DNA from: an uncultured Bacteroidales bacterium
GTDB taxonomy: Bacteria; Bacteroidota; Bacteroidia; Bacteroidales; Bacteroidaceae
Direction: 5' to 3'
Assembly: GCA_902774335.1 (NCBI GenBank)
Contig: CACYHW010000021.1
Location: 1 to 33,928 of the forward strand
Length of the DNA: 33,928 nt
Part shown: piece by piece, positions 1-6,664 of the stretch
How the letters are laid out: every line of letters starts with the position of its first letter
Numbering within the stretch: position 1 is the stretch's first letter
The notes under the pieces: generated by a model
What the model was told of the DNA's origin: nothing
The model's database searches: none
The model's input: the letters and a program-made list of their open reading frames with translations, nothing else
Made by a program: the position numbers and the translations under genes

Positions 1-158
1 AAAAACGTCCAAAAATATTTGGAAAAGTCTTAGAATACCGTTAAGCCCCGTAGGGGATTAAAAGGGAGGCGTTCGACGTTTAGGGTCCGGAGAGGCTCGG
101 AGTAGCCCGGAGCTGTTGTCTCCCTAATACCATAGTCCTGCGGAAGCAAATCTACGCG
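1..158. other. Unassigned left-edge region with small hairpins
   Basis: No convincing coding frame is visible. It holds a 6-bp inverted repeat (TCCAAA/TTTGGA, 8-23), a second hairpin with CCCC/GGGG arms flanked by TTAA on both sides (41-61), and the word CGGAG three times at exactly 10-bp spacing (88, 98, 108), followed by a possible GGAGA/TCTCC pairing. The hairpins lie just past the stop of the minus-strand hydrolase, so they may serve its 3' end: on that strand the outer one is followed by a short T run. A structured RNA is another possibility, but I recognise no known family. Confidence 0.3.
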
Positions 159-1061
159 CTAAAACTTATTATAAGTGAGCCAGCGGTAGAAGGATTCGCG
201 CCAGGTTCCGCTGGTGTTGCCTGTGTCGTCGGGACCGAAGGGACCGGTGCCGTCATCGTAGAGATGCATCTCGGCGTTGGCTCCGGCTCGTTTCCAATCC
301 AGATATAGCGACATCAGGCCGGCTGCTACGTTGTGGTGGTCACCGCGGGTGGCGATGAAGAGCTTGGGAGCGTTCTGAGGTACTTCCACGTCAATCAGGG
401 AGGGACCGTAGATGGTCGCCATGAAGGCGGGACGGTGCTGTGCATCGGCCCGAACGGTTGCACCTATACCGACGCCACCACCGGCCGAGAAGCCCAGGTA
501 ACCAATCTTTGAAGGATCGATATGCCATTCGGAGGCATGCTCACGAACAATCTCCATAGCCCTGAGAGCGTCATTTATAGCATTGTCAATATTCTTGACA
601 CCGCTCTCCGAAGTATCCGGATTGGCATTTGACTTAGTAATCTTGGAGAACTCCGTAACCGAAGCGCTGAGAGCCTGTCCGCCGCCACCACCCATGCGGG
701 GAGCACCACCACCCATAACGCGGGTGCGGTACTTGAGTCCGATAGCCGCAATACCCCGCTCATTGAGCCACTGAGCCATATTGATGACATCGGATCCCCA
801 GGAGTGAGACATCAGACCGCCGCCGGAACAGAGGATGACCGCCGTGCCGGTAGCCTTGGATGCATCGGGAAGGTATACCGTGATGGAGGGAGTGACCACA
901 CCCGAAATGCTCTGTATGCTGCCGTCAGCGGCACGGTTAACACGCTCGTTGTCCTGAACACCCTCGCTGCCGGGTGCCACACCCTCATATAGGCGGATCT
1001 CCTGCTGGGCAAATGCGCCTACTGAGAGGGCAAGCGCCAGAATGGTTATTGCTTTTTTCAT
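159..1061 (-). CDS. Secreted alpha/beta-hydrolase (esterase-like)
   Basis: About 300 aa. The ATG at 1061 is chosen because it begins a typical signal peptide (MKK, hydrophobic core, cleavage near AFA-QQ); the reading frame extends 19 codons upstream but without such a feature. The fold is shown by an oxyanion-type SGGG motif after the first central strand and by the nucleophile elbow G-F-S-A-G-G. A likely acid Asp lies in the segment ATRGD near the C-terminus. These features match the acyl-esterase/acetylxylan-esterase-like hydrolases of Bacteroidota, which act in the periplasm or outside the cell on acylated carbohydrates; the substrate here is unknown. The usual C-terminal GGHGFG motif that supplies the catalytic His reads DGTGPFG here, so activity is uncertain. 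The gene stands alone and is divergent from the next gene. Confidence 0.8.
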   Translation of the reverse strand: MKKAITILALALSVGAFAQQEIRLYEGVAPGSEGVQDNERVNRAADGSIQSISGVVTPSITVYLPDASKATGTAVILCSGGGLMSHSWGSDVINMAQWLNERGIAAIGLKYRTRVMGGGAPRMGGGGGQALSASVTEFSKITKSNANPDTSESGVKNIDNAINDALRAMEIVREHASEWHIDPSKIGYLGFSAGGGVGIGATVRADAQHRPAFMATIYGPSLIDVEVPQNAPKLFIATRGDHHNVAAGLMSLYLDWKRAGANAEMHLYDDGTGPFGPDDTGNTSGTWRESFYRWLTYNKF

Positions 1062-1082
1062 TTTTGATGCTTTTAATTGATT

Positions 1083-1090
1083 CAAAGGTA
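1083..1090 (-). promoter_or_regulatory. Candidate -7 promoter element for the hydrolase gene
   Basis: On the minus strand this reads TACCTTTG, a full match to the Bacteroidota TAnnTTTG element, 21 bases before the chosen ATG. No clear TTTG -33 element is seen at the expected distance. Confidence 0.5.
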
Positions 1091-1102
1091 TAATCTTTTG
1101 TT

Positions 1103-1110
1103 TATATTTG
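1103..1110 (+). promoter_or_regulatory. Candidate -7 promoter element for the EF-hand gene
   Basis: TATATTTG matches TAnnTTTG and ends 37 bases before the ATG at 1148. It is back to back with the minus-strand element at 1083-1090, so the two divergent genes share a compact promoter region. The -33 element is not obvious. Confidence 0.5.
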
Positions 1111-1147
1111 AGCCACAAGAATAAAATGGACTAACACGATAAGACTT

Positions 1148-3337
1148 ATGAGCAATTATGATTGGAAGTTTTCCACGATAGGTGGAAAGAACCGCGTAAA
1201 CATTAAGAGCGGAGAGGATATTAAGCATCTGGGTGAACTGGACCAGAAACTGTGGACAGTTCTCAGCTCGCCCGTGGTAGGTCTTGAGTTCGACGCCAAG
1301 ACGCTCAAGATGCTGGATAGCAACAACGACGGCCGCATCCATGTTCACGAGGTGGTTAAGGCTGCCGAGTGGATCACCTCCGTAATCAAGGATCCTGACA
1401 TGCTGCTCAAGAAAGAGGATACCCTGCCGCTCTCAGCTTTCAATACCGATAACCCCGACGGCGCAAGGCTCCATGCTTCGGCCAAACAGATACTCAAGAA
1501 CCTTGGACTCAAGAAGGACAGCATTTCGGTGGCCGATGCCGATGACAGCGTAGCCATTTTTGCCAAGACCGGTCTGAACGGCGACGGAATCATTACAGTT
1601 CAGTCAACCAAGGATGAGGAACTGCAGAAGACCATCGAGGCTTGCGTGGCTTCAGTAGGCGGAAAGGCAGACCGCAGCGGACTCATGGGTGCCGATGCAG
1701 ATTTGCTGGAGGCATTCTATGCTGCGCTTGCCAATTACTCGGCATGGCAGAAAAAGGCCGCCGATGACAAGTCGATCTTTGCTTTCGGCGACAATACAGC
1801 TGCCGTTTACGATATAGTCAATCAGATCAAGGCCAAGGTTGCCGATTACTTCATGCGTTGCAAACTGGCTGTATTCCATGCAGGCAGTGTGAATGCTCTT
1901 GACGTATCGGTAACACGTATCGAGACCATCAGTGACAAGGATCTGTCAGCATGTGCCGATGAGATTTCAACATATCCGCTGGCCCGCATATCGGCCAATA
2001 ACACCCTTCCTATTGACGAGCGTATCAACCCGGTTTGGCAGGCTACTGTCGGCAAACTGAGAGCGCTGGCTCTGGACAAGGAGTTTGAGGGTGCTTCCGA
2101 GATTACCGAGGAGCAGTGGAATGCGTTCGTAGCAAAGCTGGCTCCGTATCAGGCATGGCTGGGTGAGAAGGCCGGCGCCGAGGTTGAGGCTCTGGGTTTG
2201 GATCAGGTGAATTCAATACTCAAGGCAGACCGCAAGGCTGAACTGCTCAAGCTTATCGACGAGGACAAGGCTCTGGAATCAGAGTCACTCTCCATCGACG
2301 AGGTGGCCAAGCTGCTGCACCTGTACCGTGACTTCTACACTTTCCTGTGCAACTTTGTTTCGTTCCGCGACTTCTACGATCCCGAGGGCAAGGCCATCTT
2401 CCAGGCCGGTGAGCTCTATATCGATGAGCGCTGCTGCGAGCTCTGTATCAAGGTTCCCGATATGGGACCGCACGCTTCGGCAACCTCACTGAGCGGAATG
2501 TTCATCCTCTACTGCAACTGCGTAGACAAGATAACCGGTAACACCATGATCATTGCAGCCGTTATGACCGACGGCGATGTGGCCGATCTGCGCGAGGGTA
2601 AGCACGGCCTCTTCTATGACCGCAAGGGAGTGGAGTGGGATGCCACCGTATTCAAGATCATCGAGAATCCTATCAGCATACGTCAGGCATTCTGGGCTCC
2701 TTACCGCAAGATTGGACGCTACATCGAGACCACAATCGAGAAGCGTGCCGCCGAGAAGGACAGCAAGGTTATGGCCGATATGACCGCCAAGGTTGACAAT
2801 GCCGGTAAGGACGGCGCTGCAGGAGCAGAGAAGAAGAAACCGTTTGATATCGCTGCATTTGCCGGTATCTTTGCTGCCATCGGCTTGGCTGTGAGCGGCT
2901 TGGCATCGGCCCTGTCAAAGATGTCGGAATCAGTGGCTGACTGGGCTTGGTGGAAGTGGTTCATACTTGTCATTGTCATAATGCTTGTAATCTCCGGCCC
3001 GTCCATGATCCTGGCATGGCTCAAGATCCGCAAGCGTAACCTGTCTCCTCTGCTCAATGCCAACGGATGGGCAATCAACGCATCGGTCAAGGTTAACATG
3101 ACATTCGGTGCCACCCTTACAGAGGTTGGCCGAAGCCCGCTTAAGGCAGAGCCCGATCCGTTTGCCGACAAGACTCCCTGGTGGAAGAAACTTATTTACT
3201 GGCTCATTGGTCTTGGCCTGGTATTCTGGATCTGCTACTCACAGAACTGGATATACAAGTGGACTGATGAAAACCCCAAGTGGCACCACGAGAAGACTGT
3301 CAAGACTGTGACACCGCCACTTGAAGTAACAGAATAA
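1148..3337 (+). CDS. EF-hand protein with three C-terminal membrane segments, unknown function
   Basis: 729 aa; I do not recognise a named family. Residues 57-68 form a canonical calcium-binding EF-hand loop: Asp57, Asn59, Asp61, Gly62, Ile64 and Glu68 sit at positions 1, 3, 5, 6, 8 and 12. A second, degenerate loop containing NGDG follows in the first quarter, with Gly and Ser replacing the end ligands. The long middle part is soluble, alpha-helical and acidic, with no signal peptide. A Lys-rich hinge then leads to three hydrophobic stretches at about 568-590, 602-625 and 680-700, the last two with Trp-rich borders. Without an N-terminal signal, the EF-hand half probably faces the cytoplasm and the tail anchors it in the inner membrane; this is inference. 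It is a single-gene unit closed by the terminator at 3369. Confidence 0.75.
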   Translation: MSNYDWKFSTIGGKNRVNIKSGEDIKHLGELDQKLWTVLSSPVVGLEFDAKTLKMLDSNNDGRIHVHEVVKAAEWITSVIKDPDMLLKKEDTLPLSAFNTDNPDGARLHASAKQILKNLGLKKDSISVADADDSVAIFAKTGLNGDGIITVQSTKDEELQKTIEACVASVGGKADRSGLMGADADLLEAFYAALANYSAWQKKAADDKSIFAFGDNTAAVYDIVNQIKAKVADYFMRCKLAVFHAGSVNALDVSVTRIETISDKDLSACADEISTYPLARISANNTLPIDERINPVWQATVGKLRALALDKEFEGASEITEEQWNAFVAKLAPYQAWLGEKAGAEVEALGLDQVNSILKADRKAELLKLIDEDKALESESLSIDEVAKLLHLYRDFYTFLCNFVSFRDFYDPEGKAIFQAGELYIDERCCELCIKVPDMGPHASATSLSGMFILYCNCVDKITGNTMIIAAVMTDGDVADLREGKHGLFYDRKGVEWDATVFKIIENPISIRQAFWAPYRKIGRYIETTIEKRAAEKDSKVMADMTAKVDNAGKDGAAGAEKKKPFDIAAFAGIFAAIGLAVSGLASALSKMSESVADWAWWKWFILVIVIMLVISGPSMILAWLKIRKRNLSPLLNANGWAINASVKVNMTFGATLTEVGRSPLKAEPDPFADKTPWWKKLIYWLIGLGLVFWICYSQNWIYKWTDENPKWHHEKTVKTVTPPLEVTE

Positions 3338-3368
3338 GGTATAGGAGAATCCTTCCCCACAATAAAAT

Positions 3369-3393
3369 AAGAGGTCCCGATTTGGGACCTCTT
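3369..3393. terminator. Bidirectional intrinsic terminator
   Basis: A perfect 10-bp stem (AAGAGGTCCC / GGGACCTCTT) with a 5-nt loop. T-rich sequence follows on the plus strand (GTTTTGTT) and on the minus strand (TTATTTTATT). It can end the EF-hand gene from the left and the tRNA gene from the right. Confidence 0.85.
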
Positions 3394-3399
3394 GTTTTG

Positions 3400-3471
3400 T
3401 TGCGGAGGAAGGATTCGAACCCCCGACCTTTAGGTTATGAGCCTAACGAGCTACCTCTGCTCCACTCCGCG
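3400..3471 (-). tRNA. Initiator tRNA-fMet (CAT)
   Basis: A 72-nt cloverleaf on the minus strand with anticodon CAT in the loop CTCATAA, a GAGC/GCTC D stem, a TTCGAAT T loop and a seven-position acceptor stem. It is the initiator and not the elongator type: position 1 is C opposite A72 (the unpaired end required for formylation), and the D stem has A11:U24. The anticodon stem has G30:C40 and G31:C39, but position 29:41 is A:U where most bacterial initiators have a third G:C. The 3' CCA is not encoded. The gene stands alone with its own promoter and terminator. Confidence 0.93.
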
Positions 3472-3489
3472 ATTTCTGTTTTGCGAGTG

Positions 3490-3521
3490 CAAAGATAGCG
3501 CTTTTGTGCAATGCAAGCAAA
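3490..3521 (-). promoter_or_regulatory. Promoter of the initiator tRNA gene
   Basis: On the minus strand a TTTG (-33, at 3518-3521) is separated by 20 bp from TATCTTTG (-7, at 3490-3497). This is a full match to the Bacteroidota housekeeping promoter. The -7 element ends 18 bases before the mature tRNA 5' end, giving a short leader. It is the best promoter match in the window. Confidence 0.8.
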
Positions 3522-3559
3522 TCTTTTGTGGTTATTCTTTTATAGTTTCACAATTTTAG

Positions 3560-3567
3560 TACTTTTG
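3560..3567 (+). promoter_or_regulatory. Candidate -7 element for the tetR-fabG unit
   Basis: TACTTTTG matches TAnnTTTG and lies 17 bases before the ATG at 3585. A weak TTTT occurs at the -33 position (3537-3540, 19-bp spacing). The implied leader is very short. Confidence 0.5.
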
Positions 3568-3584
3568 TAACCCTATTTGAGATT

Positions 3585-4193
3585 ATGGAGAACCCAAAAA
3601 CAAGAATTCAGTTCATTGAGGCCGCCAAGACCCTTTTTGTAAAGAACGGATACGACGAGACCACGATGATAGACATAGCCCAGGAGGCTGGTCTGAGCCG
3701 ACGTACTTTGTACGCCTATTTTGAAAGCAAGGTGGAGGTGTTTCAGGCTGTGATCAACAACGAGGTTGAGAAGGTGCTGGCACAGCTCTCGGAGATCGCC
3801 AACCAGAACATGCCGGCTCAGCAGAAGATTGTGGAGTTCATATTCGGCTACTTCCGTTTCATCAAGGAGGTGGTAGACCGCAACGGAACTTTGAAATCGG
3901 GATTCTTCCGTAACAGTTGGGGCCTTGAGCATTTCCGCAAGGGCTTTGACTTCAAGCAGAAGCAGATGCTTCAGAACATCATTACCGACGGTAAGGCATC
4001 GGGCGCATTCAATGTGGTGAGCGTCAAGCGTACGGCCGAGATCATGCACAACTGCATGCGCGGCTTCGAGGCTCCTTACATCCGCGGCAAACTTTGGCAG
4101 GGAAATACCAGAGAGGAGATACGCTTCGAGGCGCGTCGTCTTATATATGGCGCCTTGGGCTACAATCCGGATTCTAATAACAATAATAAGTAA
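3585..4193 (+). CDS. TetR-family transcriptional regulator
   Basis: 202 aa, normal for TetR. The N-terminal helix-turn-helix spans about residues 9-50, with the typical sequence 'IAQEAGLSRRTLYAYFESK' in the recognition region; the C-terminal part is all-helical and divergent, as expected for a ligand-binding domain. It lies 5 bp upstream of fabG on the same strand, so the two are probably co-transcribed. This suggests control of a fatty-acid step or simple autoregulation; the ligand cannot be read from the sequence. No clear palindromic operator was seen between the promoter and start, where the spacing is very tight. Confidence 0.9.
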   Translation: MENPKTRIQFIEAAKTLFVKNGYDETTMIDIAQEAGLSRRTLYAYFESKVEVFQAVINNEVEKVLAQLSEIANQNMPAQQKIVEFIFGYFRFIKEVVDRNGTLKSGFFRNSWGLEHFRKGFDFKQKQMLQNIITDGKASGAFNVVSVKRTAEIMHNCMRGFEAPYIRGKLWQGNTREEIRFEARRLIYGALGYNPDSNNNNK

Positions 4194-4198
4194 ACAAA

Positions 4199-4948
4199 AT
4201 GGGAAAACTTTCAGGAAAGACGGTGCTCATTACCGGAGCAACCCGTGGAATAGGTCTGGCTATGGCTCAGCTGTTTGCAGCCGAGGGCGCAGATCTGGCA
4301 TTCGTATATATAAACAGCGTTGAGAAGGCACAGGCCATGGAGAAGGAGCTTGCTGCCAACGGCATAAAGGCCAAAGGTTACCGTGTGGACGTGGCCAGCT
4401 ATGAGGGCGCAGCACAGATGGTCGAAGAGGTCGTAAAAGAGTTCGGTCACATTGACATCCTGGTGAACAACGCCGGTATTACACGTGACGGTCTGATGAT
4501 GCGCATGAACGAGCAGCAGTGGAACGAGGTAATCGACACCAACCTGAAATCGGCCTTCAACTTTATCAAGGCATGCACACCCCAGATGATGCGTCAGCGC
4601 AGCGGTAACATACTGTGCGTATCGTCGGTGGTAGGTCTGCACGGAAACGCAGGTCAGACCAACTATTCGGCATCAAAGGCAGGTCTGATAGGTCTGACCA
4701 AGTCGGTTGCCAAGGAGATGGCTTCACGCGGCATCCGTGCCAACGTGATCGCTCCCGGATTCGTACTTACCGAGATGACCACCGGCAAGATTCCCGAGGA
4801 TAAGCTGGCCGAGTGGTGCAAGTCAATTCCCCTGCAGCGCGGAGCTCAGGTCGAGGAGATTGCCAAGGCAGCCCTGTTCCTGGTGTCCGATGACAGTTCG
4901 TACGTGACAGGTCAGGTGCTTCAGGTTGACGGCGGAATGAGCATGTAA
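4199..4948 (+). CDS. fabG: 3-oxoacyl-[acyl-carrier-protein] reductase
   Basis: 249 aa, the usual FabG length. It catalyses the NADPH-dependent reduction of 3-oxoacyl-ACP in type II fatty-acid synthesis in the cytoplasm. Visible short-chain dehydrogenase features are the Rossmann motif TGATRGIG (13-20), NNAG (90-93), Asn115, and the catalytic Ser143, Tyr156 and Lys160 in YSASK. The C-terminal segment ending VTGQVLQVDGGMSM is the classical FabG signature. It follows the TetR gene by 5 bp. Its stop codon overlaps the first unit of the heptanucleotide repeat at 4947-4995. Other short-chain reductases are possible, but the fit to FabG is good. Confidence 0.93.
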   Translation: MGKLSGKTVLITGATRGIGLAMAQLFAAEGADLAFVYINSVEKAQAMEKELAANGIKAKGYRVDVASYEGAAQMVEEVVKEFGHIDILVNNAGITRDGLMMRMNEQQWNEVIDTNLKSAFNFIKACTPQMMRQRSGNILCVSSVVGLHGNAGQTNYSASKAGLIGLTKSVAKEMASRGIRANVIAPGFVLTEMTTGKIPEDKLAEWCKSIPLQRGAQVEEIAKAALFLVSDDSSYVTGQVLQVDGGMSM

Positions 4949-4995
4949 TTGAGAATTGAGAATTGAGAATTGAGAATTGAGAATTGAGAATTGAG
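4947..4995 (+). repeat. Heptanucleotide tandem repeat, 7 copies of AATTGAG
   Basis: Seven perfect copies of AATTGAG (49 bp). The first copy starts inside the fabG stop codon (TAA), and the last ends on the base before the ATG of the pseudouridine synthase gene. The unit is not a multiple of three, and each copy contains a TTG. Copy-number change would alter the fabG-rluA spacing and which TTG is in frame with rluA, without touching either reading frame from its ATG. Confidence 0.97.
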
Positions 4996-5679
4996 ATGAT
5001 TCCTTTATACGAGGATAATCATATTATTATTGTCTCTAAGCAGGCTGGAGAGATTGTGCAGGGCGATAAGACCGGCGACGTTCCGTTGTCGGACATTGTC
5101 GCCCTGTATCTTAAAGAGAAATACTCCAAGCCCGGCAATGTGTTCGTTGGTGTGCCTCACCGCCTGGACCGTCCTGTAAGCGGGGTGGTGGTGCTGGCCA
5201 AAACGAGCAAGGCGCTGGCACGCCTCAATGAGATGTTCCGGGTAGGCGGCGTGGACAAGCGTTATCTGGCTATCGTAAAGAACCGTCCCAAAGAGCCGGC
5301 CGGACAGCTGGTAAACTGGCTGGTGCGCAACGAGAAGCAGAACCGCTCCTTTGCCTATGACCGTGAGGTTCCCGGCAGCAAGCAGGCCATCCTGAACTAC
5401 AGGCTCGTGGCCAGTTCGGTCAACTATCATCTGCTGGAGGTGGAGCTCATGACCGGACGTCACCACCAGATACGCTGCCAGCTCTCCAAGATGGGATGCC
5501 CCATCAAGGGTGACCTCAAATACGGAGCCGAGCGCTCCAATCCTGACGGCAGCATATCGCTGCATGCCTATCGCGTCAGCTTTGAGCATCCGGTGTCACA
5601 CCAGATGATAGACGTAAAGGCTCCTCTGCCCGATGACTCGCTCTGGCAGAGTTTCAAACAGCAGGTTGATAATCTGTAA
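4996..5679 (+). CDS. RluA-family RNA pseudouridine synthase
   Basis: 227 aa from the ATG at 4996. An in-frame TTG at 4984 lies within the tandem repeat and would add only the residues MRIE, so the ATG is preferred. The RluA motif HRLDRPVSG (56-63 region) carries the catalytic Asp58, and the downstream segment ELMTGRHHQIRCQL is the conserved RluA substrate-binding motif. There is no S4 domain, and the size is close to E. coli RluA. Such enzymes isomerise uridine to pseudouridine in rRNA or tRNA; the target base cannot be told. It is probably co-transcribed with fabG across the repeat. Its stop is 2 bp from the stop of the convergent gene. Confidence 0.88.
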   Translation: MIPLYEDNHIIIVSKQAGEIVQGDKTGDVPLSDIVALYLKEKYSKPGNVFVGVPHRLDRPVSGVVVLAKTSKALARLNEMFRVGGVDKRYLAIVKNRPKEPAGQLVNWLVRNEKQNRSFAYDREVPGSKQAILNYRLVASSVNYHLLEVELMTGRHHQIRCQLSKMGCPIKGDLKYGAERSNPDGSISLHAYRVSFEHPVSHQMIDVKAPLPDDSLWQSFKQQVDNL

Positions 5680-5681
5680 TC

Positions 5682-6563
5682 TTATTGCTGGGGTTCGGCC
5701 TGATCCTCCAGAACGTAGGCCTTGATGATCTTTACATCGGGGTTGGGACGTCCGTTCTTTCCGGAAGCGGGTAGGGCGCATATCTTCTCGACCACCTCAA
5801 TACCCTCCGATATCTCACCGAATACGGTATAAAGGCCGTCCAGACTGGGTGCACCGCCTGTGGTGGTGTACTCGTTGATCTGCTCCTTGGAGTATGCGAA
5901 TGCCGTGCGCTTGGCCATGATGGCATCGGCCTCATCGTTAAGCTGGCTGTTGAGTTTGCTTATCTTCTTTTTCTCGCCGTACTTCTGCCATGTAAGGATG
6001 TCCTTGGAGTGTGGCTGTGTTATTGAGTCCTTGACGGCCTGACGGTAACGCTTGTTGATGGTCTTTTCCTGAGCGGTCAGGGTCGATGTGTTGGCCTTCT
6101 TGCCTGTTATGATGTAGAACTGCTGGCTGGTGGAGTAGCGGAACTGGACGGTGCTGGCCTGTCCCACGGCGCCGCGCTTGTGGTAGAATTTCCAGGGGTT
6201 GACCTCGGATGCTATGGTGTCGTCCTTTTCGTCAATGCCTATCTCCTGTCCGGGCTTGGCGTTTTTGGAGTTTACGTCGCCGCACTGAATCTTGTAGCCT
6301 TTCTGTACGCCGAAGAACAGCTGTCCGTCATAGACGCCTTTGCGTGCCATACGTACCATATTGTGGCGGTGGAGCGGGGTCTCACGGTAAAGTTTAATGG
6401 TAAAATTGCCCTGTGTGGTCTCAAAGCGCACGTACTGGTCGGCATCCAGGATAATGGTGTCGGCGTCAATTTCCTGTGTGGTGCTGCCGGCTGAATTGTT
6501 GTTGCAGTTTGTGGCAAAGAGCATTGCCAGGACAAGCGGAATACCTATTAAATATTTTTTCAT
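5682..6563 (-). CDS. Cyclophilin-type peptidylprolyl isomerase lipoprotein, divergent active site
   Basis: 293 aa. The start at 6563 begins a lipoprotein-like signal with Cys20 after MLFATN (Asn at -1 is unusual). A cyclophilin domain follows: ETTQGNFTIKLY, the QCGD strand, SQQFYI and LDGLYTVFGEI near the end. About 80 helical, Lys-rich residues are inserted between QFYI and LDG, as in several Bacteroidota relatives. In active cyclophilins the segment FHRV carries the catalytic Arg; here residues 83-86 read FFGV, so that Arg is Gly85. It is probably a periplasmic, membrane-anchored folding factor, or a chaperone without isomerase activity. It stands alone on this strand. Confidence 0.85.
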   Translation of the reverse strand: MKKYLIGIPLVLAMLFATNCNNNSAGSTTQEIDADTIILDADQYVRFETTQGNFTIKLYRETPLHRHNMVRMARKGVYDGQLFFGVQKGYKIQCGDVNSKNAKPGQEIGIDEKDDTIASEVNPWKFYHKRGAVGQASTVQFRYSTSQQFYIITGKKANTSTLTAQEKTINKRYRQAVKDSITQPHSKDILTWQKYGEKKKISKLNSQLNDEADAIMAKRTAFAYSKEQINEYTTTGGAPSLDGLYTVFGEISEGIEVVEKICALPASGKNGRPNPDVKIIKAYVLEDQAEPQQ

Positions 6564-6585
6564 TTCCTAATCGGTTTGGTTGGTG

Positions 6586-6593
6586 CGAATATA
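6586..6593 (-). promoter_or_regulatory. Candidate -7 element for the cyclophilin gene
   Basis: On the minus strand this reads TATATTCG, one mismatch from TAnnTTTG, 22 bases before the ATG at 6563. Its position, back to back with the plus-strand element at 6619, supports it. Confidence 0.4.
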
Positions 6594-6618
6594 GATATTT
6601 TTCATGGGAAAAATAATG

Positions 6619-6626
6619 TAACTTTG
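6619..6626 (+). promoter_or_regulatory. Candidate -7 element for the nucleotidyltransferase operon
   Basis: TAACTTTG is a full TAnnTTTG match, 38 bases before the ATG at 6665. A T-rich run precedes it, but no exact TTTG is found at the -33 distance. It may drive the long gene run that follows. Confidence 0.5.
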
Positions 6627-6664
6627 CGGTCTATTAAAGTAAGTGGTATTAAAATACAGATAAT

